From an uncultured Bordetella sp. (lineage in GTDB: Bacteria; Pseudomonadota; Gammaproteobacteria; Burkholderiales; Burkholderiaceae_B), in contig CALGFL010000020.1 in the NCBI GenBank assembly GCA_937881145.1, positions 1 to 13,113 of the forward strand: a DNA stretch of 13,113 nucleotides. The letters run 5' to 3'. A program made the position numbers and the translations under genes. Below, piece after piece: positions 1 through 6,348 of the stretch; the stretch's first letter is position 1; each line of letters begins with the position of its first letter. The notes beneath the pieces were generated by a model that was given only the letters and a program-made list of their open reading frames with translations, was not told the DNA's origin and searched no databases.

Positions 1-205
1 AAAACGTGGGGAACAACAGCGGGTTGCCCAGCCAGCGCGCGTAGATTTCCCAGATCAGCACGAGCACGAGAAACAGGACCAGCTTGCGCAGCCAGCCGAT
101 GCGATAGACGTTCTCCAAAGCCGATAGCGGCCGCTGGACCTCGGCAAGTTCGCAGCGGACCGGATCCAGGACGATCTCGGGGCGGTTCATGGCCTGCGCA
201 TTCAT
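1..205 (-). CDS. ABC transporter permease, NitT/TauT (SsuC/TauC-like) type, N-terminal part only
   Basis: This is the first 68 codons of an inner-membrane permease; the rest lies beyond the left edge. The ATG at 205-203 overlaps the TGA of the ATPase gene as ATGA, so the two are translationally coupled and belong to one operon. The visible protein has a polar, cytoplasmic leader of about 38 residues, then a hydrophobic segment (LVLFLVLVLIWEIYARW) that looks like the first membrane helix. It ends in GNPLLFPTF, close to the 'LLPsP' segment that commonly follows TM1 in BPD_transp_1 permeases of the nitrate/sulfonate/taurine importers. The partner ATPase is of the same class, which supports the call. 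The substrate cannot be told from this fragment. Confidence 0.72.
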   Translation of the reverse strand, partial: MNAQAMNRPEIVLDPVRCELAEVQRPLSALENVYRIGWLRKLVLFLVLVLIWEIYARWLGNPLLFPTF

Positions 206-1020
206 GCCCAGGCCTCTTCAAAAGCAAACAGCATTTCGTTGATGCGGGCTTCGAGCCGCGCCTGGCTGGCCGCGCCCATTTCGCCGGCGGGGATGCCGTT
301 CAGTTCGGCCTTGACCTGGCCCGGATGCGGCGACAGGAGCAAAATCCGCGTTCCGATCTTGACGGCCTCTTCGATGGAGTGCGTGACGAACATCACGGTG
401 ACGCGCGTATCGTCCCAAAGGCGCAGCAACTCGTCCTGCATCTTGCGGCGGGTCAACGCATCGAGCGCGGCAAAAGGCTCATCCATGAGCAGTACGTCGG
501 GCTCCATGGCCATGCCGCGAGCGATCGACACCCGTTGTTTCATTCCGCCCGACAGCATGTGGGGGTAACTGTCGCGGAAGACGCGCAAGCCCACCTTGTC
601 GATGTAATAAGCCGCCCTGTCGGCGGCCTGCGGCCCTTTCATGCGGCCACTGGCCTCGAGCGCGAACTCGACGTTCTGGCGCACCGTCTTCCAGGGCAGA
701 AGCTGGTCGAACTCCTGGAACACCATCATCCGGTCGGGGCCCGGCTCCAGGATCTCGCGCCCTTTCAAGCGGATGGCGCCTTGAGCGGGCCGGATGTAGC
801 CGCCCACCGCCTTGAGCAGCGAGGACTTTCCACACCCCGAAGGACCAAGCAGGATGTAGCGATCCGACGGATAAACCTTGAAGCTCACCTGCTGTGCCGC
901 AGTGATCAGGGACTGATCGGTCTTGTATTGCACCGTGACATCGTCGATTTCGAGCAGCGCAGCAGCCGGCGCGGACGTATCGGCCCGCGCACGGCGCGCA
1001 ACGGCGGCTGCGTCGTTCAT
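202..1020 (-). CDS. ABC transporter ATP-binding protein, NitT/TauT family
   Basis: A 272-residue ATPase that would drive import through the permease encoded just downstream. All nucleotide-binding motifs are intact: Walker A GPSGCGKS (59-66), Q-loop FQEFDQLLPWKTV with Gln102, signature LSGGMKQR (156-163), Walker B VLLMDE (176-181) and switch His214 in FVTHSIEEAV. The Q-loop with LLPW and the PHPG segment near 231-234 are typical of SsuB/TauB/NrtD-like ATPases for sulfonates, taurine, nitrate or aromatic acids. I chose the ATG at 1020 because a good Shine-Dalgarno AGGAGA lies on the minus strand at 1030-1025; the frame stays open further upstream, but into the divergent regulator region. A 20-residue Ala/Arg-rich tail precedes the first strand. 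Substrate is unknown; the solute-binding protein is not in the window. Confidence 0.9.
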   Translation of the reverse strand: MNDAAAVARRARADTSAPAAALLEIDDVTVQYKTDQSLITAAQQVSFKVYPSDRYILLGPSGCGKSSLLKAVGGYIRPAQGAIRLKGREILEPGPDRMMVFQEFDQLLPWKTVRQNVEFALEASGRMKGPQAADRAAYYIDKVGLRVFRDSYPHMLSGGMKQRVSIARGMAMEPDVLLMDEPFAALDALTRRKMQDELLRLWDDTRVTVMFVTHSIEEAVKIGTRILLLSPHPGQVKAELNGIPAGEMGAASQARLEARINEMLFAFEEAWA

Positions 1021-1104
1021 GTCGTCTCCTGCGTTTTTATAATCGTCAGCCGGTACTCTATTGACCGAACCTGTGCTGAATCTGACGAAGCGGTGATCGA
1101 CCCT
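1021..1104. promoter_or_regulatory. Divergent intergenic region between ABC transporter and two-component genes
   Basis: This 84-bp gap must hold the start signals of both the minus-strand transporter operon and the plus-strand regulator/kinase operon. A perfect TATAAT lies at 1038-1043 on the plus strand, 62 bp before the regulator ATG. The hexamer at the expected -35 distance (1015-1020, GTTCAT) is poor, so it would need an activator or is chance. The transporter Shine-Dalgarno AGGAGA is at 1030-1025 on the minus strand. No clear palindromic operator was seen. The close divergent arrangement is compatible with the response regulator binding here. Confidence 0.35.
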
Positions 1105-1770
1105 ATGCGCATACTCCTGGTGGAAGACGTGGCCGATGTGGCCGAAGCCATTGTTGCCTGCACGCAGCGCATGGGCCACGACACCGACTGGGAGCCGAAC
1201 GGCAAATGCGCGGCCGACCGCGTCACGGCCGACTTCTACGACCTGCTGATCCTGGACATCATGCTGCCGGACCTGGACGGCCTGTCGCTGCTCAGGCGCG
1301 TGCGCGACAGAAAGATCAGCACCCCGGTCCTCATGCTGACCGCGCTGGGGGAAATCGAGGAACGCGTCCAGGCGCTGGACATGGGGGCCAACGACTACCT
1401 GGTCAAGCCGTTCGATTTCCGCGAACTGGAAGCGCGCATCCGCGCACTGCTGCGGCAAGCCATAGGCCGCCCCACCAATGTGCTGGCCTGCGCGAATCTT
1501 ACGATCGACCTCAAGAGCCATACCGCCCAGCTGGACGGCAACGCCCTCGACCTGACGCGACGCGAGGTGATGCTGCTGGAGATCCTGGTCACCCGGCCGG
1601 GGCGCATCTTCAGCAAAAACGAACTGATCGACCGCCTGTTCAGCATCGACGAGAACCCCAATGCCAATACCGTGGAGCAGCACGTCGCGCGTCTGCGGAA
1701 AAAATTGACGGGCGCCCATTTCTCCATCCGCACGCTGCGCGGGCTGGGCTACCAGGTCATCGCGTCATGA
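1105..1770 (+). CDS. OmpR/PhoB-family response regulator (TctD-like)
   Basis: A 221-residue transcriptional regulator. The receiver domain (about 1-118) has the acidic pair Glu7-Asp8, phospho-acceptor Asp51 in LLILDIMLPDLDG, switch Thr79 and the conserved Lys101-Pro in YLVKPFDFREL. The DNA-binding part (about 126-221) is a winged helix of the OmpR/PhoB type, with LTRREVMLLEIL, the VEQHVARLRKKL recognition-helix region and the terminal TLRGLGYQV. ATG 1105 was chosen because the receiver begins there (MRILLVEDV). A GTG four codons upstream (1093) is an in-frame alternative; neither start has a strong Shine-Dalgarno. The stop overlaps the kinase start (ATGA at 1767-1770), so the pair is co-translated. 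The TctD label follows from the kinase type; the target genes are unknown, with the divergent ABC operon an obvious candidate. Confidence 0.92.
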   Translation: MRILLVEDVADVAEAIVACTQRMGHDTDWEPNGKCAADRVTADFYDLLILDIMLPDLDGLSLLRRVRDRKISTPVLMLTALGEIEERVQALDMGANDYLVKPFDFRELEARIRALLRQAIGRPTNVLACANLTIDLKSHTAQLDGNALDLTRREVMLLEILVTRPGRIFSKNELIDRLFSIDENPNANTVEQHVARLRKKLTGAHFSIRTLRGLGYQVIAS

Positions 1771-3137
1771 AGGTAGCGAAAAATTCGCTCTATACGCGCC
1801 TGGTGACCCGCACCGGAGCGATCCTCGCCATCAGCGCCGCCGTTTCGCTGGTGGCCATCTGGCTGGCCACCAACTACGCCGCCAGCCAGGCCTACGACAG
1901 GATTCTGACGAGCAAGGTCCTGCAGATCGCGGGAAGCATCTGGTATCAGAACAACGCAGTGAACGTCGATGTTCCCATCGCAGCCATTTCGGAACTTTCG
2001 CCGGATGACAAGACCTTCTACGCCGTGCTGGACACCAATGGCCGCACCATCGCCGGCGACATCAACTTCCGGCCGGATATTCCCTGGAACGCGCTCAAGA
2101 ACGGGCCCGTGCTGATCAGCGGCGCGTACGAGGGCCACCCGGTCAGGATCGCCATCGTCGGGCGGCGCATGCCTGTGGCGGGTCCGCGTCCTTGGGCGGT
2201 CGCCATGCTGGCCCAGACCACGAACGCCCGGCTTTCGTTCGCCCGGGATCTGACGGCCGACACGTTCATCGTCATCCTGGTCATGGGGATCCTGACCATC
2301 ATCGCAGCCATGTTCACCCTTTTTCAGGCGCTCTCGCCACTCAAGCGCATCGAGCAATCCTTGCGCAAGAGAGATCCGCTGGAGCTTTCTCCGCTGTCTC
2401 TGGAGGTGCCCGCCGAAATCCGCACACTGGTCGATACGCTCAACGGATTCATGCGGCGCCTGGCCGCCCACCAGGCCACCTCCCGACGGGTCATCGCCGA
2501 CGCGGCCCATCAGCTGCGCACGCCCGTGACGGCGCTGCTGTCGCAAATGGAGCTGCTGTCGACCCAGGCCGACGAGAACAGGAAACGGGCGCATCTTGCC
2601 CGGCTCCAGGTCTTGACCCGCGAGTTGGGAGCGCTGGTCAATCAGCTTATCCATCACGCCATGGTGCAGCAGCGGGCCCAGACCGCGCCGCATCGGCCCG
2701 TCGACCTCGCCGAGCTGGTCAAGGTCCAGATGACCGAGGCGCTGTCGGGTGGACCTGCCCGGGAAATCGACGTTTCCGTCGGTGTTCCCGACACCCCCTG
2801 CATTGTGGACGCGGACCCCACCACCCTGCGCGAGGCGATCAGGAATATTCTGCACAACGCCCTGCAATACGGGGCGCCGTCCTTGCTGCGCGTCGAGCTC
2901 GTGCGCCGCTCGCGCTACTGGGAGCTGCGGTTTATCGACGACGGGCCGGGTATCCCGCCCGAATTCTGGCGCCAGGTGCGAAAGCCGTTTTCCACGCGCA
3001 GCGGCGGTCGCGGCGGCGCCAGCCTGGGGCTCGCCATCGCTCAGGAAGTGATGACCGGCCACAGGGGGCGGCTGCAGTTCGCATTCAACGAGGACGGCCT
3101 GTTCATGGTGGTGCTGATTTTCCGGGCGAGCCGCTGA
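1767..3137 (+). CDS. Sensor histidine kinase, TctE-like (2CSK_N type)
   Basis: A 456-residue inner-membrane kinase, the cognate partner of the preceding regulator. A short cytoplasmic tail is followed by TM1 (about 17-37), a periplasmic domain (about 38-163) and TM2 (about 165-187). The stretch after TM1 (AYDRILTSKVLQIAGSI, then DVPIAAISEL and GRTIAGDINF) matches the 2CSK_N sensor domain of TctE-type kinases, whose known members sense tricarboxylates. The catalytic part is complete: phospho-acceptor His248 in ADAAHQLRTPVTAL, N-box NILHNALQYG with Asn360, G1 box DDGPGIP (391-397) and a G2 box GGASLGLAIAQ (416-426). The signal is not determinable. Only 41 bp separate its stop from the convergent regulator gene; a 4-bp GCGC hairpin at 3159-3170 is too weak to call a terminator. 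Confidence 0.92.
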   Translation: MKVAKNSLYTRLVTRTGAILAISAAVSLVAIWLATNYAASQAYDRILTSKVLQIAGSIWYQNNAVNVDVPIAAISELSPDDKTFYAVLDTNGRTIAGDINFRPDIPWNALKNGPVLISGAYEGHPVRIAIVGRRMPVAGPRPWAVAMLAQTTNARLSFARDLTADTFIVILVMGILTIIAAMFTLFQALSPLKRIEQSLRKRDPLELSPLSLEVPAEIRTLVDTLNGFMRRLAAHQATSRRVIADAAHQLRTPVTALLSQMELLSTQADENRKRAHLARLQVLTRELGALVNQLIHHAMVQQRAQTAPHRPVDLAELVKVQMTEALSGGPAREIDVSVGVPDTPCIVDADPTTLREAIRNILHNALQYGAPSLLRVELVRRSRYWELRFIDDGPGIPPEFWRQVRKPFSTRSGGRGGASLGLAIAQEVMTGHRGRLQFAFNEDGLFMVVLIFRASR

Positions 3138-3178
3138 CGGGCCGCGAATAGACGCATCGCGCTCAGGCGCCGCAGCCT

Positions 3179-3820
3179 TCAGGACGACTTGAAGCCGATC
3201 CGCTCCATGGTCCCGATGTGCAGACTCAACAGCTGCAGCGCGCGATCGGTCTTCTTCTCTTTCAATGCGCCGATGATCAGCATGTGGTCGTGGTCGGATC
3301 GCGGCTGCCAGCCGCGCTTCATGCCGGTCGAAAACAGATAGCGCGAGTTGGTCAGCTGCAATTGCCGCAGCACGGCGAGCAGGCGTGGCATGCCGCATTC
3401 GCCGGAAAGAACATCATGGAACAGATTGTTTGCCGCGTCCCACTCGGCCAGCGAGGCCGCTTGCGAGCAGGCCTCGTGCGCCTGCTCCAGGCGATCGATG
3501 TGCAGTGCGGTGATTCTCGGCGCGCTGTGGCGCAGCGCCAGGGTTTCCAGCGCCGCGCGCATCGCCACGTTTTCCTTGATGACCGCCGGATCGAGCAGGG
3601 TCACCCTCACGCCCCGGCGCGGCAAGGCGACCGCGAGTCCCTGCGCTTCCAGCTGCCGGAACGCCTCGCGCACCGGGACATGACTGGACTGGAATTCCTC
3701 CGCGACATGGTCCTGGCGCAACGCGGCGCCGCCGGCGATTTCGCCGCGCACGATGCGCGCGCGCAAGGTGTCGGCGATGCGCCCGACGATGGTCGGCGAG
3801 GCTGTTTTTATGCCGCTCAT
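3179..3820 (-). CDS. bioR: GntR-family (FCD/FadR-VanR) regulator, probable biotin repressor BioR
   Basis: A 213-residue GntR regulator. The N-terminal winged helix (about 10-75) contains ALRQDHVAEEFQSSHVPVRE and LEAQGLAVALPRRGVRV, the normal GntR pattern. The rest (about 80-205) is a helical FCD ligand domain; His135 (NNLFHDVL), His179 and His201 sit where FCD proteins usually bind a metal. The BioR assignment rests on context: it is divergent from P450-bioF-bioA-bioD, and the gap has an exact copy of the BioR operator consensus TTATMKATAA one base from its own start. BioR is known as a repressor of biotin genes in alphaproteobacteria. The start is ATG 3820; an in-frame TAG lies five codons upstream, and there is no Shine-Dalgarno, so the message may be leaderless. 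Autoregulation is inferred. If not BioR, it is still a GntR/FCD regulator with certainty. Confidence 0.82.
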   Translation of the reverse strand: MSGIKTASPTIVGRIADTLRARIVRGEIAGGAALRQDHVAEEFQSSHVPVREAFRQLEAQGLAVALPRRGVRVTLLDPAVIKENVAMRAALETLALRHSAPRITALHIDRLEQAHEACSQAASLAEWDAANNLFHDVLSGECGMPRLLAVLRQLQLTNSRYLFSTGMKRGWQPRSDHDHMLIIGALKEKKTDRALQLLSLHIGTMERIGFKSS

Positions 3821-3821
3821 T

Positions 3822-3838
3822 TTATAGATAATCTATGA
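3822..3838. promoter_or_regulatory. BioR operator, box 1 (with overlapping second half-site)
   Basis: TTATAGATAA at 3822-3831 matches the known BioR consensus TTATMKATAA at all ten positions. It is embedded in a perfect odd-length inverted repeat, ATAGAT-A-ATCTAT (3824-3836). A second, two-mismatch decamer (TAATCTATGA, 3829-3838) overlaps it by three bases. The box starts one base upstream of the bioR ATG, in the place where its promoter or ribosome site should be, which suggests tight autorepression. That functional reading is inference. Confidence 0.75.
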
Positions 3839-3909
3839 AAAAACTTATTGTTTGATGAAAAAACGCGAAGATAGAATCCGCCCAAGCAAAATTCTAGGCC
3901 TTTTAAATC

Positions 3910-3939
3910 TTGCTTTGGATTTTATCTATGAATCAGAAT
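3910..3939 (+). promoter_or_regulatory. Candidate promoter of the biotin operon with BioR box 2 in its spacer
   Basis: TTATCTATGA at 3922-3931 differs from the BioR consensus at one position (G instead of A at position 9). It lies in the 18-bp spacer between a TTGCTT (3910-3915) and a CAGAAT (3934-3939), a weak -35/-10 pair that would start transcription near 3946, about 30 bases before the preferred P450 start. A repressor bound there would block polymerase. An alternative weak pair, TTGTTT (3848-3853) and TAGAAT (3872-3877), lies between the two boxes. The operator box is the firmer part of this call; the promoter hexamers are poor. Box 1 and box 2 start exactly 100 bp apart. Confidence 0.5.
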
Positions 3940-3978
3940 GCCCTTGTCTTGGCCGGCCCCGGTGTGGCCGAACCGTGA
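3928..3978 (+). other. Possible 16-codon leader ORF overlapping the P450 start
   Basis: An ATG inside BioR box 2 opens a 16-codon frame (MNQNALVLAGPGVAEP) whose TGA overlaps the preferred P450 ATG as TGATG (3976-3980). Its third positions are mostly G or C, unlike the frame that the P450 reading would need upstream of 3978. It may be a leader peptide that couples translation, the true N-terminus of the P450 displaced by a frameshift, or chance. It has no Shine-Dalgarno. Confidence 0.25.
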
Positions 3979-5174
3979 TGCCGGACGGTTCTACAGCCGT
4001 GCGCGGCGGCATCTGCGGGCCGCAATGGAGCGAGGCTTATTGCGGCGGCGCATGGGTGCTGACCGGCTATGACGAGGTCATGGCGGCCCTGCGCGATCCG
4101 CGCTTCTCGGTCAGGCGCGCGGCGCGCTGGATCAACAGCGGCCTGAGCGGCGCGCAAGCATCGCCGTGCGCACAGCTGAAGTTCAAGCGCGTGTTTGCGC
4201 GTTCGCTGCTGTTTCTCGACGGCCGCGCGCACCGCCGTTTGCGCGGCGTGGTCCAGGTCGGTTTCAAACCGACCGATCTGCAGGGGCAGGCGCCTGCCAT
4301 CGCTGCCATCGCGGATCGATTGATCGCGCGAATCGACGCGCACGCCGGAGAATTCGATTTCGTGCAGGCATTTGCCCGCCCCTTGCCGGCCTTGGTAATC
4401 GCCAATCTGCTGGGGCTGGCGGAACGCGTGCCGGCCGAGTTCATCGATTGGTCGGCCGACATCGCCGCCTTTATCGGCAGCCCCACCCCGGACGCGCGGC
4501 AGACGCTCGCGGCGCAGCAGGCCCTGGCCGATATGTGCGATTTCTTCGCGCAAGCGATGGCCTGCAATGACGGCGCGGCCGCGCAGGGGCTGCTGGCGCG
4601 GATCGCCCTGGCGCGCGAGGCGCAGCGGATCAGCGGCGTCGAAGCGTTGGCGCAGTGCTGCACCCTGCTCTTCGCCGGCTACGAAACTACCCGCAATCTG
4701 CTGGGCAACGGCCTGTTGGCGCTGCTGCGGCATCCCGGCCAATGGGCTGCCTTGAAGGCCGCTCCCCAAGGCCTGCGCGGCGCCGTGCGCGAGATGCTGC
4801 GCTACGACAGTCCTGTGCAATACACGGGCAGGCGCCTGCTGGCCGATGTCCAGATCGGCGCAAAGCGTCTTCGCCGCGGCGACTTGGCGATCCTGCATAT
4901 CGGCGCGGCAAACCATGACCCGCGGCGCTTTTCGGATCCGGACCGTTTCGACATCGCGCGCGACGAAGGCAGCCATCTGTCTTTCGGACATGGTCCGCAC
5001 GTATGCCTGGGCGCGGCGCTGACGCAGTTGGAGGCCGAGATCGCCTTCGCCGCATTGATGCGCGCCATGCCCGGCGCGGCGCTCGCTTCCGCCCCTGCAG
5101 TCTGGCAGCGAAATGGCGCTTATCGCGCGCTGGAGCACCTTATTGTCCAGCCAGGGAGCAACCCCCATGCATGA
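3978..5174 (+). CDS. Cytochrome P450, BioI (CYP107H)-like, first gene of the biotin operon
   Basis: From ATG 3978 the protein has 398 residues, the normal size of a soluble bacterial P450 (Bacillus subtilis BioI is about 395). Family hallmarks: WVLTGYDEVMAALRDPRF (26-43), HRRLR (85-89), the I-helix oxygen-activation motif AGYETT (233-238), ExxR as EMLR (272-275) and the heme loop FGHGPHVCLG (336-345) with heme ligand Cys343. The segments around VIANLLGL, AANHDP and LSFGHG resemble BioI, which oxidatively cleaves long-chain acyl-ACP to pimeloyl-ACP. Position settles the likely role: its last 8 bases overlap bioF, whose substrate is the pimeloyl thioester. The frame is open upstream to ATG 3855, but that would add 41 basic and Cys-rich residues running through BioR box 2, so I prefer 3978. 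No Shine-Dalgarno precedes any start. The usual 'NPYxxYxxLR' N-terminal motif is missing in frame. A redox partner is not encoded here. P450 identity is certain; the biotin role is inferred. Confidence 0.88.
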   Translation: MPDGSTAVRGGICGPQWSEAYCGGAWVLTGYDEVMAALRDPRFSVRRAARWINSGLSGAQASPCAQLKFKRVFARSLLFLDGRAHRRLRGVVQVGFKPTDLQGQAPAIAAIADRLIARIDAHAGEFDFVQAFARPLPALVIANLLGLAERVPAEFIDWSADIAAFIGSPTPDARQTLAAQQALADMCDFFAQAMACNDGAAAQGLLARIALAREAQRISGVEALAQCCTLLFAGYETTRNLLGNGLLALLRHPGQWAALKAAPQGLRGAVREMLRYDSPVQYTGRRLLADVQIGAKRLRRGDLAILHIGAANHDPRRFSDPDRFDIARDEGSHLSFGHGPHVCLGAALTQLEAEIAFAALMRAMPGAALASAPAVWQRNGAYRALEHLIVQPGSNPHA

Positions 5175-6348
5175 TTTCGAGCAGGATCTGGCCGATCTCG
5201 CGGCACAAAGCCTGGCGCGCACGCGGCGCGTGGTGGCCGGCGCCCAGGGGCCGGTTCTGCAGGCCGACGGGCGGCAGTACCTGTCCTTCTGCAGCAACGA
5301 CTATCTCGGACTGGCGAATCATCCGCAGATCGTTGCCGCCTGCATGGCTGGCGCCCGGGCGTACGGCGTCGGGGCCGCAGCCTGCGCGCTGATCTGCGGC
5401 CACGGCACGGCGCACGAAACGCTGGAACACGAACTGGCGGCCTTCACCGGGTTGCCGCGCGCGCTTCATTTTTCCAACGGCTATATGGCCAATATCGGTA
5501 TCGTCGGCGCCTTGGTTGGCGCGGGCGATACGGTTTTCCTCGATCGCTTGAGCCATGCATCGCTGATCGACGGCGCGCGGCTCTCGGGAGCCGAACTGCG
5601 CGTCTTCCCGCATAACGACGTGGCGCGCCTGGAGCAGGTGCTGGCCCGCAGCAAGCGCGCGCGCAAGCTGGTCGTAACCGACGCGGTCTTCAGCATGGAC
5701 GGCGATCTGGCGCCGCTGCCCGAGCTGGCCGCGCTGTGCGAGCGTCACGGCGCCTGGTTGCTGGTGGACGACGCCCACGGCTTCGGCGTACTCGGGCCCG
5801 AGGGTCGTGGCAGTCTGGCGCATTTCGGCTTGCGCGCGCCGCACGTGGCGTACATGGGCACGCTGGGCAAGGCGGCCGGCGTGGCGGGCGCGTTCGTGGC
5901 GGGCGAAGCGAACCTCGTCGAATGGATCATGCAGCGCGCCAGAACCTATATGTTCACGACCGCCCATCCACCGCTGCTCGCGGCAGCCGCTTCGGCCAGC
6001 CTCGCCGTCATCGCGCGCGACCAGTGGCGGCGCGAACGGCTGCGCGACCTGGCCGCCCGGCTCCGCCAGGGACTGGAGGGGCTGCCGTGGCGACTGCTGC
6101 CGTCGGCCACCGCCATCCAGCCGCTCATCATCGGTGGCAACGCCGCCGCGCGCGCACTGATGCAGACCTTGCGCGACGAGGGAATCTGGGTGCCGGCGAT
6201 CTGTCCGCCGACCGTGCCCAAGGGAACGGCGCGCCTGCGCATCAGCCTGTCCGCACTGCATACGCGGGAGCACGTGGAACGCCTGATCCAGGTGCTGCGG
6301 CAGGTGGCCAGGGCATGGGCGGATCATCCAGAGGGCGCGATGCAATGA
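5167..6348 (+). CDS. bioF: 8-amino-7-oxononanoate synthase BioF
   Basis: A 393-residue PLP enzyme of the alpha-oxoamine synthase family. It condenses pimeloyl-ACP (or -CoA) with L-alanine to 8-amino-7-oxononanoate, the first ring-building step of biotin synthesis, in the cytoplasm. Visible motifs are SFCSNDYLGLANHP (40-53), the Gly-rich GVGAAACALICGHGTAH (67-83), HFSNGYMAN (101-109), LDRLSHASLIDGARLSGA (125-142), the PLP-ring Asp/His in LVDDAHGFGVLG (199-210) and the Schiff-base Lys235 in GTLGKAAGVAGAF. The ATG at 5167 follows a good Shine-Dalgarno AGGGAG (5153-5158) within the P450 3' end; an in-frame ATG at 5113 lies inside the P450 and is unlikely. It overlaps P450 by 8 bp and bioA by 4 bp (ATGA). 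Related KBL (glycine C-acetyltransferase) is the alternative by sequence alone, but the operon decides for BioF. Confidence 0.95.
   Translation: MHDFEQDLADLAAQSLARTRRVVAGAQGPVLQADGRQYLSFCSNDYLGLANHPQIVAACMAGARAYGVGAAACALICGHGTAHETLEHELAAFTGLPRALHFSNGYMANIGIVGALVGAGDTVFLDRLSHASLIDGARLSGAELRVFPHNDVARLEQVLARSKRARKLVVTDAVFSMDGDLAPLPELAALCERHGAWLLVDDAHGFGVLGPEGRGSLAHFGLRAPHVAYMGTLGKAAGVAGAFVAGEANLVEWIMQRARTYMFTTAHPPLLAAAASASLAVIARDQWRRERLRDLAARLRQGLEGLPWRLLPSATAIQPLIIGGNAAARALMQTLRDEGIWVPAICPPTVPKGTARLRISLSALHTREHVERLIQVLRQVARAWADHPEGAMQ

Noticed and set aside
1749..3398. A 549-codon open frame on the minus strand opposite the histidine kinase
   Set aside because: No recognisable domain; the kinase on the plus strand carries all expected motifs. 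It is a GC-driven shadow frame.
3852..3977. Longer P450 N-terminus from ATG 3855 (or TTG 3852)
   Set aside because: It would run through BioR box 2 and the likely promoter, gives a basic Cys-rich extension unlike the P450 family, and makes the protein about 40 residues longer than usual.
3933..5297. A 454-codon minus-strand frame opposite the P450 gene
   Set aside because: No domain and Gln/Arg/Ala-rich composition; the P450 on the other strand has complete heme and ExxR motifs.
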